The notes: generated by a model not told the origin, from the sequence alone. Shown: positions 9,870-21,075, counted from the stretch's first letter. The stretch is DNA of 22,285 nucleotides from Haplosporangium gracile (GCA_015499985.1 JAAAUF010000693.1:1-22285); one strand, 5' to 3'. Translations and numbers: made by a program.

Positions 9870-11678
9870 TTAAGCCTGAAGACCGAGAGCCTTACAGGCC
9901 AAGTAGGCAGCAATAGCACCACCGACTCCACTGCCGTCCTCAGCACTGATGAGCGAGATCTTGGAAGAGACGGTGGCGGCATCAAAGATCTCCTTCAGGG
10001 CGCCCTCGAGGTGCTGGCGGAAGTTGGGGTACTTGTTGAACAGACTGCCGTCGATTCCTACAATGACCTTTTGAGGCTTAGACAGCAACTCGCGCTTCTT
10101 AATCAAGGCTGCGATACCGACAGAGGAGAGTCTGGCCGCACGGGCCGAAATCAGTTGGCAGACATATTTGATGGTCTCACGGTCCCCCTGAGAAGTCTTC
10201 AAGTTGTAGCTGGTCTGGAAGTGGTTGCCGATCGCCTGGAGATCTGCAGAGGTATCTGCCTCAATACCGCCCATCATCGCGCCGTCGAACCGCTCCTTGA
10301 TGGCCAAATCGCCCAGCTCGGAATCCGTCTTGGGGGTTCCAGAGGTGCCTTCCACAAACAACTTTCCGTGCTTGGCGAGAGTATGGAACACAATGCGTGT
10401 AAGCTCAGAAACGTAAAGACCCGAGACAACCTTCTCGTAGCGCTGCTTGCCAGGCTGACTGCTATGGCTGTCGAGGTATTGGTCATAGTCGTTTGCGGGG
10501 AGAGCGCCCGAGATGTTACCGAATGCGCCCCACTCGGTGTTGATGACTTGGTGACCGGTGTGAGAAGTGAAGTTAGGGGCGTCAGGACGGATCTTGGTGA
10601 TCTGGGACTGGTCCTCAAGATAAGCGCAGTTGGTGCCAGTTCCAAAGATGATGCCGACTTCACAGCCTGGGTGCTTGTAGGTAGTGGCCAGGAGAGTTCC
10701 AACAGTGTCGTTGATGAGCGCGTTGACGGTGATGGGGAGGTTCTTGGCGTCAATGCAATCCTGAAGAATCTTGACCACATCCTTTCCGATCACGTCCTTG
10801 CCGCGAAATCCTAATCATCAGCATTTTTTTTAAATCGTTGAGTCAGTTCGATAGCATAATTTGCAAGATGCTTAAGACGCACGAAGAAAAACATGATGAG
10901 AAGATGCTTTTTTACCTTTGGTCCAGGTGAGAAGTTTGCCGACGTTGATGTCCAACTGCTCGCAAGGGAAAGAAAAAGTCATTCCCAGAGGATATTTATC
11001 ACCTCCATGAGTAGGGTCATGACAGTCAGAGGCCAAGAACTCTTCGATCCTGTCAGCAATCCATGCAAACAATTCAGAACCAGGACCCTTCTTGAGCGCA
11101 TCGGAGATGGTCCATTTTTTGTGGATGATATCAAAGTTGCCGCCGCCAGAGAGCGTCGTCCTGCAGACGCGAAGGTTTGTTCCACCTGTTAGAAAATTTC
11201 CCTTTTCGTGTTAGTTGGTGTCCATGAGCAAAAGTGACAAAAAAGTTAAGTAAGAGAGAAATTAAGCGACTGCTATGTCGTTATGCTTACCAAGATCGAG
11301 AGAGAGAATGACTCCCTTCTCCTCGCCAGTCGGCAGCTCATAGACGAAGGTGGGGATCATTGGCTATTTCCCAAAAGCACGGATTAAATGAGGGTCAAAA
11401 GAAAAAGATAATGATAATAAACATTTTGGTGAGATAAGGATTCCTTGCACCACACAAAAAATATACGCGTACAAAGGCAAAGAAGAAATAAACAGCGTCA
11501 AGGATGATAAAAAAAAAAAAGGGTGGTTGTACTGTACCATCTTATGCTCGTAGACGAGTCCTTCGTGCAGCTCGCTGATAAATTGGTCGACGAGGCCATC
11601 GTATGCAGAGATAGGGAAGGCAAAGGCCTTTGTGAGCTCAGAGATCACCTCTGGGTTGGCATTCGCAGTCGATGACAT
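9870..11678 (-). CDS. HXK: Hexokinase
   Basis: The enzyme phosphorylates glucose, fructose and mannose with ATP in the cytosol, the first step of glycolysis. Four exons: 11678-11538, 11363-11291, 11185-10916 and 10810-9870, 474 aa. All three introns are GT-AG; junctions restore LSLDLGGTNLRV and TWTKGFRGKDV. The phosphate-1 motif is LDLGGTN (69-75). The sugar-binding segment is LGMTFSFPCEQ (138-148), the family's FSFP signature. Catalytic Asp196 is in NALINDTVGTL, and the second ATP-binding motif is IIFGTGTN (215-222). The C-terminal GSGVGGAIAAYLA is also typical. Length matches fungal hexokinases rather than bacterial glucokinases. Whether it has the regulatory function of yeast Hxk2 cannot be read here. 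A TATA-like TTATTTAAAA (minus strand, 11894-11885) lies about 210 nt upstream of the ATG. Confidence 0.97.
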
Positions 11679-12732
11679 TTGTGTTTTTGGGAATGAGTAA
11701 TGGAAGAGGAAAGTAATGAGTGAAGATAGAAGGACGTAAGAAAAGAACTGATTAGGTTTTTTATGTGGAGTGAATGAGTGGTGAGAGAGTGTGTATAGGT
11801 CGAAAGTCGAGAGTCGTGGTCGAGGCTGATGCTGAGGCTGGCGGAAGGAGAAGAAGAGAAGAAAAGGGAGAAAGAGTGGTCTGTTTTAAATAAGCGCGAT
11901 CACAAAAGAAAAAATAGAGAGACGCGACGCCCCTTTACTCCCGTGAATTACGGTCCGATTTTCTGATCACTGACTTGCTTACTTACTTTCTCGCTATCTG
12001 AATAAGCAACCCTATAGCGGCTTATCTCTTCTCCTTTGCCACTAATGTCATTTTCTTTCTCCAATGGTTAGTTACGGTATGCTCAGTCTTCCTTTGCTTT
12101 TCTAACACGATTCGGGACCTATTCTTGATCCTCGACGCCTCTTTTGTCCTTTGCCTGTAAATCTAAACATACTGGCTATGACCTGGATCATAAACGATCC
12201 GCACTAGACATGCTGCTCTTTTTTTTTGCATGCATTTCAAATAAACAGCTCGATAAGAGAACGCGTCAAGATCCTGACATCCAAACTAGGAATGCGGTGC
12301 TCTCTCTCTCGGCTCTCTTTCGACGCGCGATTCTTCCTGTCATTTCTAGTTGAGATCGCCTTTGAATATTACTTTCAGGAGGGTGAAAGTTAGGACTGTT
12401 GATCAATAAAGGATAGAAGGAAGAGGCAAAGTTTGAAAGACGCGGTGCAAGCCTCGAGTAAAAGTGGCTGCTGTAGGTTTCACTCTCAATCTGCACAGAG
12501 TCGATCCCCTAACCTTCAAACCTGCACCATCTTTCGAAAGTGGCTGAGGTTCGTCCACCCAAAATTCCTTTTCCCTTCCCTTTGGCCTTGCCTGAACTCA
12601 AAAAGGTCTTCTTGCTCGTCCTCTTCACTCCTCCTTCTTTTCTCGCGCCATTCATTACTCTTCCCTCTCTCTTTTCACTACCTCCTTTTTATCTATACTC
12701 ATTCTTCCATCCACTTGTCAACTCACCTTAAC
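11679..12732. promoter_or_regulatory. Divergent intergenic region between hexokinase and the Dug2-like gene
   Basis: This is the longest gene-free stretch (about 1.05 kb). The hexokinase side (to about 11900) is a pyrimidine-rich leader on the minus strand with a TATA-like TTATTTAAAA at 11894-11885. GATCAC motifs occur at about 11900 and 11963, resembling the core of the palindrome near 5411. The Dug2 side from about 12560 is strongly CT-rich on the plus strand and reads as its leader. Open frames in between (for example 12266-12496 minus) show no family features, so I report no gene. Confidence 0.5.
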
Positions 12733-15700
12733 ATGTCAGACCGTCAGACCATGTGTATGTTCTCTCCCTTTGTAATCTCACCTCGGAAGAAACAAAAAAG
12801 AGAGATTACAATAACAACTCATACTTTTCCCATGCTTTTTTTTTTTTTTTTTATGGGAATGAATATAGCGAGCCTTTCTCGGAGTTCATCGATGCATGCC
12901 CTGAACGGCAACTCGTCAAGCTGCCTGCATACGCTGACTCAAGACGAAGACTCTGTCCTTTCCTTGGCTGCGACCGAGAAACTTTTGTTTAGCGGAGGTC
13001 AGGGTGTTCATGGCTCCGATATCCATGTATGTGTCCCTCTTTTTTCGTTTATTATGTTTTCTCCACTGCACCTCAATATCCAATTTCAGCGTGTACTTCC
13101 TCTCTCCTCCGTCGCTCTTGACTCGTTAATTTGACACACAATCACGACATTTTTAAAGTTGCAGTCAGAAAGAAAAAAGGCGAACCTATTTTTGAGCAAT
13201 TGGATCCAAGGCTGCCCCATGGACGATGGATACATATCTTACATATCTCATCTAAACCCTTCTCACTCTAACAACGACAACATCTCGGATAACAAACGAC
13301 AATAGGTGTGGGATCTGGAGCACTTCCGTCTCAAGACAAACCTCAAGGGTCACCTCGGAAGTATTCTCTGTCTCACCCTCCGTGACGATGGCAAATGGCT
13401 CTTCAGTTCCTCAGGTAACCTTCAACTGTTCGCTTTCATGACCATATGACCTGATGTATGTGAGTAACAAATATCACATACAATTAATCACTCAACTGAC
13501 CCTTACTTCTATTAAAACATAGGCGACGGCACCGTCAGAGTCTGGGACACGGAAACATTCAAATGCATCTACCATATCCACTCAAGCCAGGATGTAGGAG
13601 ACGTCTTCTCTATTGTCTTTTCGTCTTCCTTGAACACCTTGTATATTGGTTGCCAAAACACAAGCATTCAGGTACGAGGAGGGAAAAATAACAGCCTTGT
13701 TGCATTGCGCTGCTTCATATTTCAGGAAGGAAGACGCCATTGCTCATACATAGCCAAACATTTATTTGTTTTTTTCTGGTGAATATAACTCTTTTAGTGG
13801 TTCGACTTTTCAGATGCCAGAGAGGATGTACCTCACTCGCCCAACATCACCCACTCTCTTCGCAGTCATAATACGCCTCAATTCTTTCAAGGGCGAGCCA
13901 ACGCAAAGGAACTCGATGAGCAGGTTACCCGGTGCAGCATTCCCGACTCATCCATCTACCAAAACAGCCATTTCGGATATGTCTACTGTCTTTTGCTTGG
14001 AAAGGTTCCCAACGTTGAAGGCGAAATTTTGTTTTCAGGATCAGGCGAGGGTGACATCAAGGTATATCATTTGTTGTTTTCTGCTCAAAGACCTGTGTCA
14101 ATGTGGTGATAAGTACAGCATCACTAACTTATGACACCTTCTATATAGCTATGGAAATTGCAAAAGGGCAAGTCAATTGAGCCATGGAAGACATTGAAGG
14201 CTGGCGTGGATGCAAGCACATTGACACTGGCACTTCACGACGGCTTTTTGTTCTGTGGATCGCAAGGAGGAAACATCAAGGTACAGCATCGACGGCTATC
14301 TCTTTTTTTTCATCAGCACAAGACGTAATTGAGAGACATGTAGATGCTAATACTTTTTATTTCTATTGGCATACAGATTTTCGACTTGGAAACTTTTCAG
14401 CTGATTCGGTCTCTTATTGCTCATGAGGTGAGAACTGTTGACCTTTTGCATGCGGGTCAATATTAGGACATGGGGAGATGACCTATCAGCCATATTTAAC
14501 CTTCTTTCATTTTTCATTTCAGGACGATGTTCTTGCATTGGTTGTACGAGGCTCACAAGTGTACAGTGCATCGGCAGATGGCGTCGTCAAGGTACCTAAA
14601 TGGTGTGATTTGTCCATGTTCAATGCATGGGATTTTCTATGGTATAGTTTTTGGCATGATAATTTAACATGTTGATATCTATTCACTTCTTTTTTCTTTT
14701 TCGATAATTTTAGCAATGGAATCGAAGCTTTGAGCCATTGCAGACATGGAATGATCACAGCGGCAGTGTTCTCTCATTAACTAGCACCCAGGACTATGTC
14801 ATTAGTGGAGGCAGCGACAAGTTAATCAAGGTAAGCTGGTCAAGAGATAATCATGAATTGACGCTAAGCTGTTTGGTGTACTTTGTACAGTTATTCTAAC
14901 CAAAACAAAAAAATATATATCTCGCCATCATTAGTTGTGGGCAATTGCTAAGGGCAACCCGCAGCCTGAATCAGTCGACTCTGCCGCAGAAGGTATGACT
15001 TTGAAACATCAATTGGATCACCAAAGCCACGTAATCATGCAGTGAAGACTCATCCACTTACGTATTGTACTTCTTACTTGTAGATGTGATGCTGTATGCG
15101 CTTGAAAAGTGGATTTCGATGCCAACGGTTTCTGGAGTACCAACTCAGTTGGAAGAATGTCGTCGCGGAGCAAAGTTCCTAAAGGCCGTGTTGCAACAGT
15201 TGGGCGCAGAGTCACGGTTGATCCCAGGAGCGCCTGGACACAACCCGTTGGTGTATGGACAGTTCAGCGCTCGTACCGACAACCCAGAAAAACAGGGTCG
15301 CCCCTTGAACGTCCTCGTCTATGGACATTACGATGTCATTGCCGCTGACATCAAGAAATGGGACCACCCACCTTTCAAGCTGACTGGTATGTGCTCGTTA
15401 TTTGACTTTAATGAAGTAGTCGATTGGCCTTCTACCACAACCTAATAACGGTTTATTCCTAATGTTACTTTGTATAGGCAAGGATGGCTACCTTTACGGA
15501 AGAGGAGCATCAGATAACAAAGGACCGATCCTGGCTTGCATCTTCGCAGCAAGTGAGTTGCAGGAACAACAACAACTGGATGTCAATGTCAAGTTTTTGA
15601 TTGAAGGCGAGGAAGAGAACGGAAGTGTTGGCTTCTTTCAAGCCGTAGAGCAAAACATCAAGCTGTTCGAGGAGGCGGACGTAATTCTTCTCAGGTAAAC

Positions 15701-17079
15701 AGCCCCCGCCCTTGCTGGTGATGCTTGACGGGGGCGAATGTGTAAGATAATGATTATTTATTTTAACTTGCGATTTCTCTCATCAACTGATAATAGTAAC
15801 TCGTACTGGTTGGGCGAGGATATCCCCTGCTTGACATATGGTCTCCGCGGAGTTATTCACTCGACATTGACAATCAACAGCAAGAACGTCGATTTGCACT
15901 CTGGTGTCGATGGAGGAGCCGTGTCCGAGCCTTTGATCGACATGGTCAAGGTCCTCTCTGAGCTCGTCAACCCCGACAGGACTGCTAAGATCCCAGGTAC
16001 TTTGAACTTGCATCTCTTTGTTGCGAAATCGATTGTGTTGAACCTTAAACTAACTGTGTTTCTTTGTCTCGCGTGTGAATAGGATTCTATGACTGCATTC
16101 GACCATTGACATCACATGAGGATGCGCTGTACGACCCTATCGTTGAAGACATGTTCAACAATCCCTCGGGACAGAGACACTGGGACCCCCTGGCGACTGG
16201 TGTGACAAAGGAAGAGCTGAAGAAGAAGTTGATGGCACGCTGGAGAAATCCCTCGTTGACGATTCATCAGGTCGATGTCTCTGGACCCAAGAACAGGACT
16301 GTCATCCCTCGATCGGCCAAGGCATCTGTCAGTATGCGTATTGTCCCGGACCAAGAAGTTGCCGATATTACAAAATCGTTTGAGGAGCACGTCCGTAGTG
16401 TTTTTGGTCAGCTTGATACTGAGAACGAGATTGAGGTAAGGCATAGATCTAGCGACGCAAGCATGCGCGCTGCTGTCGTTTTATGCTTGTCTCTGTTGTT
16501 TGTGTTTTGGTCCTTGTTGATTACTATTTTTAGTGTCGATGGTAGCCTTTTTTTTTTTTGAAGACAACATTTAGCTTATCCCATTATTTACTGCTGTTAA
16601 TTTATTTATTTTTCCTTTTTAGATCGATATCAAGGTGGTTGCAGATTGGTGGTTGGGTGACACGGAGGACAGGTTCTTCAAGGCTGCCGAGTCGGCTATT
16701 GAACAGGAATGGGGACAAAAGCCTTTGTTCATTCGTGAGGGAGGATCCGTCCCTGCTATTCGTTGGTTGGAGAAGCGTCTGAAAGCTGCTGCTGTTCATA
16801 TCCCCATGGGCCAGGTAATGAGAATGACATGAAGAAAATCAATGAACACTGCGCAAAACAAATCCTTGAAGGAGACGACTGTGCAAGTTTTGCATTGCCT
16901 CCTCAACACCATGCATACATACTAACCATTCTTGTTCGCTGCCGTCCCTCCCGACATAGTCATCTGACCAAGCCCATTTGAACAATGAGAGGATTCGACT
17001 TCAGAACCTGAACTCTGGCAAGAGGGTGATCAAGGCCTTCTTGAAGGGCCTTCGTACCCTGGAGACAGCGCAATCCTAG
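12733..17079 (+). CDS. DUG2: Dug2-like WD40 repeat + M20 metallopeptidase (glutathione degradation)
   Basis: In yeast Dug2 joins Dug3 in a cytosolic complex that removes the gamma-glutamyl group of glutathione. Sixteen exons: 12733-12754, 12869-13026, 13306-13414, 13523-13671, 13798-14061, 14149-14280, 14377-14427, 14523-14591, 14714-14830, 14935-14992, 15084-15386, 15478-15694, 15797-15996, 16083-16435, 16623-16814, 16960-17079. All introns are GT-AG and the frame closes at 837 aa (yeast Dug2 is similar). Residues 1 to about 370 form a WD40 propeller (DGTVRVWD, EGDIKLWKL, DKLIKLWAI). About 377-837 are M20 peptidase: His458/Asp460 (VYGHYDV), Asp490 (GRGASDNKGP), Glu522/523 (EGEEENGS), and His804 (MGQSSDQAHLNNE). 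At the site where CNDP-type enzymes have the metal-binding Asp (ISDN), this protein has Asn551 (LLSNSYW). The first 22-nt exon is the least certain part. AATAAA lies at 17090-17095. Confidence 0.9.
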
Positions 17080-17581
17080 AGCTACTGTGAATAAATAATC
17101 GTCGTTGTATTTAAGAACATGAGAGAGCCAGAGCATCCATCTGAGCGCCTCTTCTTTCTTCTTTGGGCCAAGCTTTGACTTTCTTGCATGAACAATTAAC
17201 GAACGCCCAACAGATGACATTTTAAAAGCCCGTCGCAGCCGCCTTCTGATTGGCTGGAAACGACATACTATGAAGAACACAACAAAAGAGCGCCACATTC
17301 ACCAAATAAGAAGTAGAAGTTCGCTTAGGCTCAGTCCCTGGTAAGGAGTGGGCGAGGTCGACGCGGTGGGTATAAAAGGAGAGGAGGATTGACTTTTTTC
17401 TTTTTGTTTTCTCTTGCTCTTTTTCTTTAAGCAACTCTCCTTCCTACCTCTCCACTTCCTAATCCTACCACCCTCGTCCTTCCTTCTCTTTACTCCACTT
17501 TCTTACTCATCCTCTCCACTCTTTTTTTTTCTTCTTCTTCCTCTTCTCCTACTCCCTCCCCTCCTCCTATCATCATACGCA
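17080..17581. promoter_or_regulatory. Dug2 3' end and promoter/leader of PNPOx-like copy 1
   Basis: AATAAA at 17090-17095, about 11 nt after the Dug2-like stop, is a good polyadenylation signal. The copy 1 promoter has a TATA box at 17371-17378, followed by a CT-rich leader of about 180 nt to the ATG. I see no gene in it. Confidence 0.6.
17371..17378 (+). promoter_or_regulatory. TATA box of PNPOx-like copy 1
   Basis: TATAAAAG in a GC-richer context (GGTGGGTATAAAAGGAGAGG) lies 211 nt upstream of the ATG and just before the CT-rich leader. It is the clearest TATA box in the window. Confidence 0.65.
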
Positions 17582-18507
17582 ATGGGAAAGTTCTTCGACG
17601 ACATCAGCGAGAGCCACGCCGAATGGATCAAAAAGCAAAAGCTGATCTTTGCGTCAACGGCACCACTGGACCCCAATGGGAAAGTCAACCTCTCACCTAA
17701 GGGGTACGACTGCTTCCGTATCATCGGTCCTAACCAAGTCTGTTACCTCGAGATGTCAGGTATATAGTATGAGATGATTGATTGTCATACAGGCAAGTTC
17801 TCTATGTGTACTCTCTATTCCCTCTCTTAAAACAAAAATACGGTTCCTGACAAGCTTTTTTTCCCTTCCTTATTCTCCTACCATACTATACCTTTATCTC
17901 TAACCATGCAGGCTCGGGTATCGAAACACAGAGTCACCTTCAAGAGAATGGCCGTATAACAATCATGTTCTGTGCCTTCGAGGGCGGCCCCAAAATCCTC
18001 CGTCTCTTTGGCCGTGGCACCGTCCTTCGCGTCGACACTCCCGAATACCAAACTCTCTTCACATCCCAGTACACCCCTGAGAACTGCGACATTTATTTCG
18101 CAAATGGCATCCGATCCATCATCTTGATAGACGTGTACAAGGTCGGCATCTCTTGCGGATGGGGAGTTCCTTTCTTCGATTACAAAGGACCTCGTGAGAC
18201 GCTGAACCGGATGTCGACGAAGCTGACGAATGAACAGTATGCGGGGTTCTGGGTCAAGTATAATATGACCAGTTTGGATGGGCTGCCGGGAATGCGGCAT
18301 GAGACGATGGGTGAGAAGTGGGCGGTGTTGAGTAGTGAGGATCATAAGGAGTTGGATCATTTCAAGAAGCTTGGTGGTGGGAAAGGAGGAAAGTGGTGGG
18401 ACCTCAAGTACCTGATGGAGAATGCGGTGTTGGTGGCGGTTGGTGCTGGAGTTGGGACGGTTGTTGGAGCTGCTGCTGCTGTTCTTTTCATGGATAAGCG
18501 CGCCTAG
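17582..18507 (+). CDS. PNPOx-like flavin-type protein, tail-anchored (copy 1)
   Basis: This belongs to the pyridoxamine-5'-phosphate-oxidase-like split-barrel family, whose members bind FMN or related flavins; the reaction of this subgroup is unknown to me. Exons 17582-17759 and 17912-18507 (152-nt phase-1 intron) give 257 aa. Family motifs are EWIKKQK (14-20), SPKGYDCFRII, GSGIETQSHLQENGRITIMFCAFEG, KILRLFGRG and SCGWGVP, ending in SLDGLPGM. After a Gly/Lys linker, about residues 230-252 form a hydrophobic Ala/Gly/Val helix followed only by MDKRA. This fits a C-terminal tail anchor that would leave the barrel in the cytosol on an organelle membrane; the target is not determined. It is the first of three tandem copies. 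The ATG directly follows a CT-rich leader and opens the conserved MGKF. True PNPOx function in vitamin B6 synthesis is unlikely, given the diverged sequence. Confidence 0.85.
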
Positions 18508-19010
18508 AACAAACTCGTCGTCCACCCGTTTGTGGCTTCGTAGGCGCCATACATAGTTTTGTCCGATAGGATATCCGAGAATACATTGAGAATTTTGCTA
18601 GTTGGTTGGGCGCCCTCTTGTATGTACTGTATGTGCTGTATGTGACTAAATGAGATATGGTGCCGAGAATCGCGTCCCATCTTTTCTGTCCCTTAGTTCG
18701 AAGGGGATGGAGAATAATCTTGTTGGGTCAATTCAATTGAGCAAGGGGGCATGAGTGCAAATAGTGTAAACAAATCAAATGACGATTGTTTGCATACCGT
18801 GTGTCAATCGTGCCGATAGCGCAGTAATATTTCTGTATGGTACACAAGCAGATGGGATAGGACAAAGAAGAGGGAAATGATTTAAGCGTGTCAGGGGTCA
18901 AGACGCAAGTCTGGTCGGACAGAGATCTTTCTTTCTTCCTTCTTCTCTTATCAACCTCACCCACACTCTCACACAACCAAGCAACAACAACAACAACAAC
19001 AAAGCGGGGG
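18508..19010. other. Spacer between PNPOx-like copy 1 and the pseudogene
   Basis: It should hold the copy 1 3' untranslated region and the old promoter and leader of the decayed copy. A CT/CA-rich leader-like stretch (about 18925-18980) and an interrupted (CAA)n tract (about 18981-19003) resemble the leader of copy 3, so the duplication probably included upstream sequence. I see no gene. Confidence 0.5.
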
Positions 19011-19722
19011 ATGGGCAGAATGAATCAAGAAACAAAAGATCATCTTTGTAGGCACCGCACCCCTGGCCCTCAACGGGGAAGTTAACCTTTCATCCAAGGG
19101 TATGACTGTTTCCGTATCATCTCACCCAATCAAGTCGAACTTACAGGTACATTCCATAACACAAGAAGGATAACATCGACGACGACGATTTGTTTTTTTA
19201 TTTGTGCGTTTTTATATTTGTGCTTTTCGACATTAACAATACACGACAAAAAAATTACGCCCAGGAATCGAAACTTAGAGTCATATAGAAGAAAACAGAC
19301 GGACCACAATCATATTCTGTGCCTTCGAGGGCGCGCCCCCGAATCATGCGCCTCTTCGGCACCGGCATCGTCCACCGCGTCGGGCTCTCCGAATTCAACA
19401 CTCTCTTCAACAAACATTACACCAGCGACAATTGCGATACCCACGCCAGCACCGGAAAGCGTTCCATCATTGTCGTGGATGTGTACAAGGTCGGATCATC
19501 CTGTGGGTACGGAGTACCGACGAATTATTGGAGCAAGAGTCAGAGGACCAGGTGGCGGATTATTAAGGGTTGAAGAATACGACGAGTTTGGATGGGTTGC
19601 CGGGTCGGGCATGCGACATGAGAAGATGAGTGAGAAGTGGATTCCTACCTAGAAGGGGAAATGTTACACTGATTGCTGCCGGTGCTGGTTCTGGCGCTGC
19701 TGTTGCCTCGTATGTCTTCTGA
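19011..19722 (+). pseudogene. Decayed PNPOx-like copy 2 (middle of tandem array)
   Basis: Homology to both neighbours runs from ATGGG at 19011 to a tail-anchor-like end (IAAGAGSGAAVAS, stop about 19722), with many lesions. About 32 nt are lost after the first codons, breaking the frame. TGG of the EWIKKQK motif is TGA at 19021-19023. One base is lost in SPKGYD near 19098. CYLEM is shortened at the exon end. CAG in the ETQSH motif is TAG at 19277-19279. One base is gained in the EGAPK region near 19335, and more indels lie near 19540-19610. The intron (19147-19265) is kept, with donor and acceptor in the homologous place, so the copy arose by DNA duplication, not retroposition. Remaining open frames cover only fragments (for example GKRSIIVVDVYKVG in frame), so no full product can be made. 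Confidence 0.87.
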
Positions 19723-20034
19723 GATCATCAACATCACATGAAAAATATTTTTCCGGCCGTGTTTCATTTTTGCAACTTCGCCTCCCTTTACTCCTTGCTT
19801 GGCCTTCCTCGCTTTGTTTATAACTTCATTCTCACGCACCTTTTCTTTTCCCTTCCCTCTCTTTCTTCCCACTCTTTCTTTCCTCTCTTTCTTCCCACTC
19901 TTTCTTTCCTCTCTTTCTTTCCTCTTTTGCTCTCTCCCTCTCCACCTTCTCTCTACAATAACCACCACCACCGACACGCCAACACACCACACCACAACAC
20001 ACCAAACCAACCAAACAATAAAAAAGAGGACACA
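19723..20034. promoter_or_regulatory. Promoter and leader of PNPOx-like copy 3
   Basis: A weak TATA-like TTTATAAC is at about 19817-19824. It is followed by a long pyrimidine tract and a CA-rich leader up to the ATG (ACACAATGG). I see no gene in it. Confidence 0.45.
19857..19908. repeat. Tandem pair of perfect 26-bp pyrimidine units
   Basis: 19857-19882 and 19883-19908 are identical, and a partial third unit follows to about 19922. All are C/T with a single A, inside the leader of copy 3. Confidence 0.9.
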
Positions 20035-20936
20035 ATGGGAAAGTTTTATGATGAAATGAGCGCGGACCAGCAGGAGTGGATCAAGAAGCAAAAGATATTT
20101 ATCGTCGCGTCTGCCCCCCTCTCCGCCACAGGAACCGTCAACGCCTCACCCAAAGGATACGACTGCTTCCGCATCATCGACGCCAACAAAGCCTGCTACC
20201 TTGAAATGACAGGTAAGGAACTATTTTTTTATGGCTTTTGTCCATCTTCTGTGTGCATTTCTTCTGAGTCACCAACGCTGTCACTCTGCATTTAAACTCA
20301 TTATCTTTTTTTTTTTCTTTGCTTCATGAACAAATAGGATCGGGCATAGAAACACAGAGCCACGTAGAAGAAAACGGCCGTCTAACAATCATGTTCATGG
20401 CCTTCGAGGGGGCACCCAAGATCCTCCGCCTTTTCGGACGAGGTCACGTCTGCCGCGTCGACAGCCCCGAATACGAATCCCTCTACACTGCCCACTACAA
20501 GGGTACCTCCCCCGATTTCGAAACCATAGAGGGCAAACGGTCGATTATTGTCATCTCTGTCGAAAAAGTCGGGATTAGTTGCGGGTTCGGAGTGCCCTAT
20601 TACGAATACAAGGAGAACCGACCAACGTTGTTGAATTACTGGGGGAAGAAGACGGAGGATAAGGTGGTGGAGTATTGGGCCCAAAAGAATACACAATCAG
20701 TAGATGGGTTGCCGGGGATGAAGCATGAGCGGATGAGTGAGATTGCGTGTGAGTATCAGGATTCTCCACCTGTTATGGCCAGCAAGCGTTCGGTAAAGAA
20801 AGGGAGCTCGGCGATGTCGTCGCCTTTAGGGTCGATGGCAGGGCTGCGTCAGAGCCAGCTGTTGGCGATTAGTGCTATTGCTGTAGCTGCCTTTGGTGCT
20901 GGTGTCGCCGCCTCTTCTTCTTTTCTCCGGAAGTGA
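20035..20936 (+). CDS. PNPOx-like flavin-type protein, tail-anchored (copy 3)
   Basis: This is a paralogue of copy 1 with the same split-barrel family signature. Exons 20035-20212 and 20338-20936 give 258 aa; exon 1 has the same length (178 nt) and the intron the same position and phase as copy 1. In exon 1, 36 of 59 aligned residues are identical to copy 1. Motifs are EWIKKQK, SPKGYDCFRII, GSGIETQSHVEENGRLTIMF, KILRLFGRGHV and SCGFGVP, then SVDGLPGM. The C-terminus differs: a basic Ser/Lys/Met linker (KRSVKKGSSAMSS) leads to a hydrophobic helix at about 234-254, ending in FLRK, again a probable tail anchor. It converges on the MDR reductase; AATAAA at 21021-21026 is a likely polyadenylation signal. 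The biochemical role is unknown, as for copy 1. Confidence 0.86.
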
Positions 20937-21075
20937 TTTTTCACTTTTTTCATAATTAAACGCCCCTTCATTTCTCTTTGGTCTATGCGGTATATTTATT
21001 TCTTATTGTATTGTTAATAGAATAAAAAAGGGGTCTGTATATGTATGTAGATGAAGAAAATGAAAGAACCCCCAT

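Noticed and set aside
10011..10814. 267-codon plus-strand frame over hexokinase
   Set aside because: It is antisense to the conserved hexokinase exon 4.
11679..12732. tRNA or other small RNA gene in the largest gap
   Set aside because: I looked for a B-box-like GGTTCGA and cloverleaf pairing on both strands and saw none; a tRNAscan or Infernal run would settle it.
17878..18525. 215-codon minus-strand frame
   Set aside because: It is antisense to exon 2 of PNPOx-like copy 1, which carries clear family motifs on the plus strand.
19738..20034. Upstream in-frame extension of PNPOx-like copy 3
   Set aside because: It is pyrimidine-tract leader; both paralogues start at MGKF with matching exon lengths.
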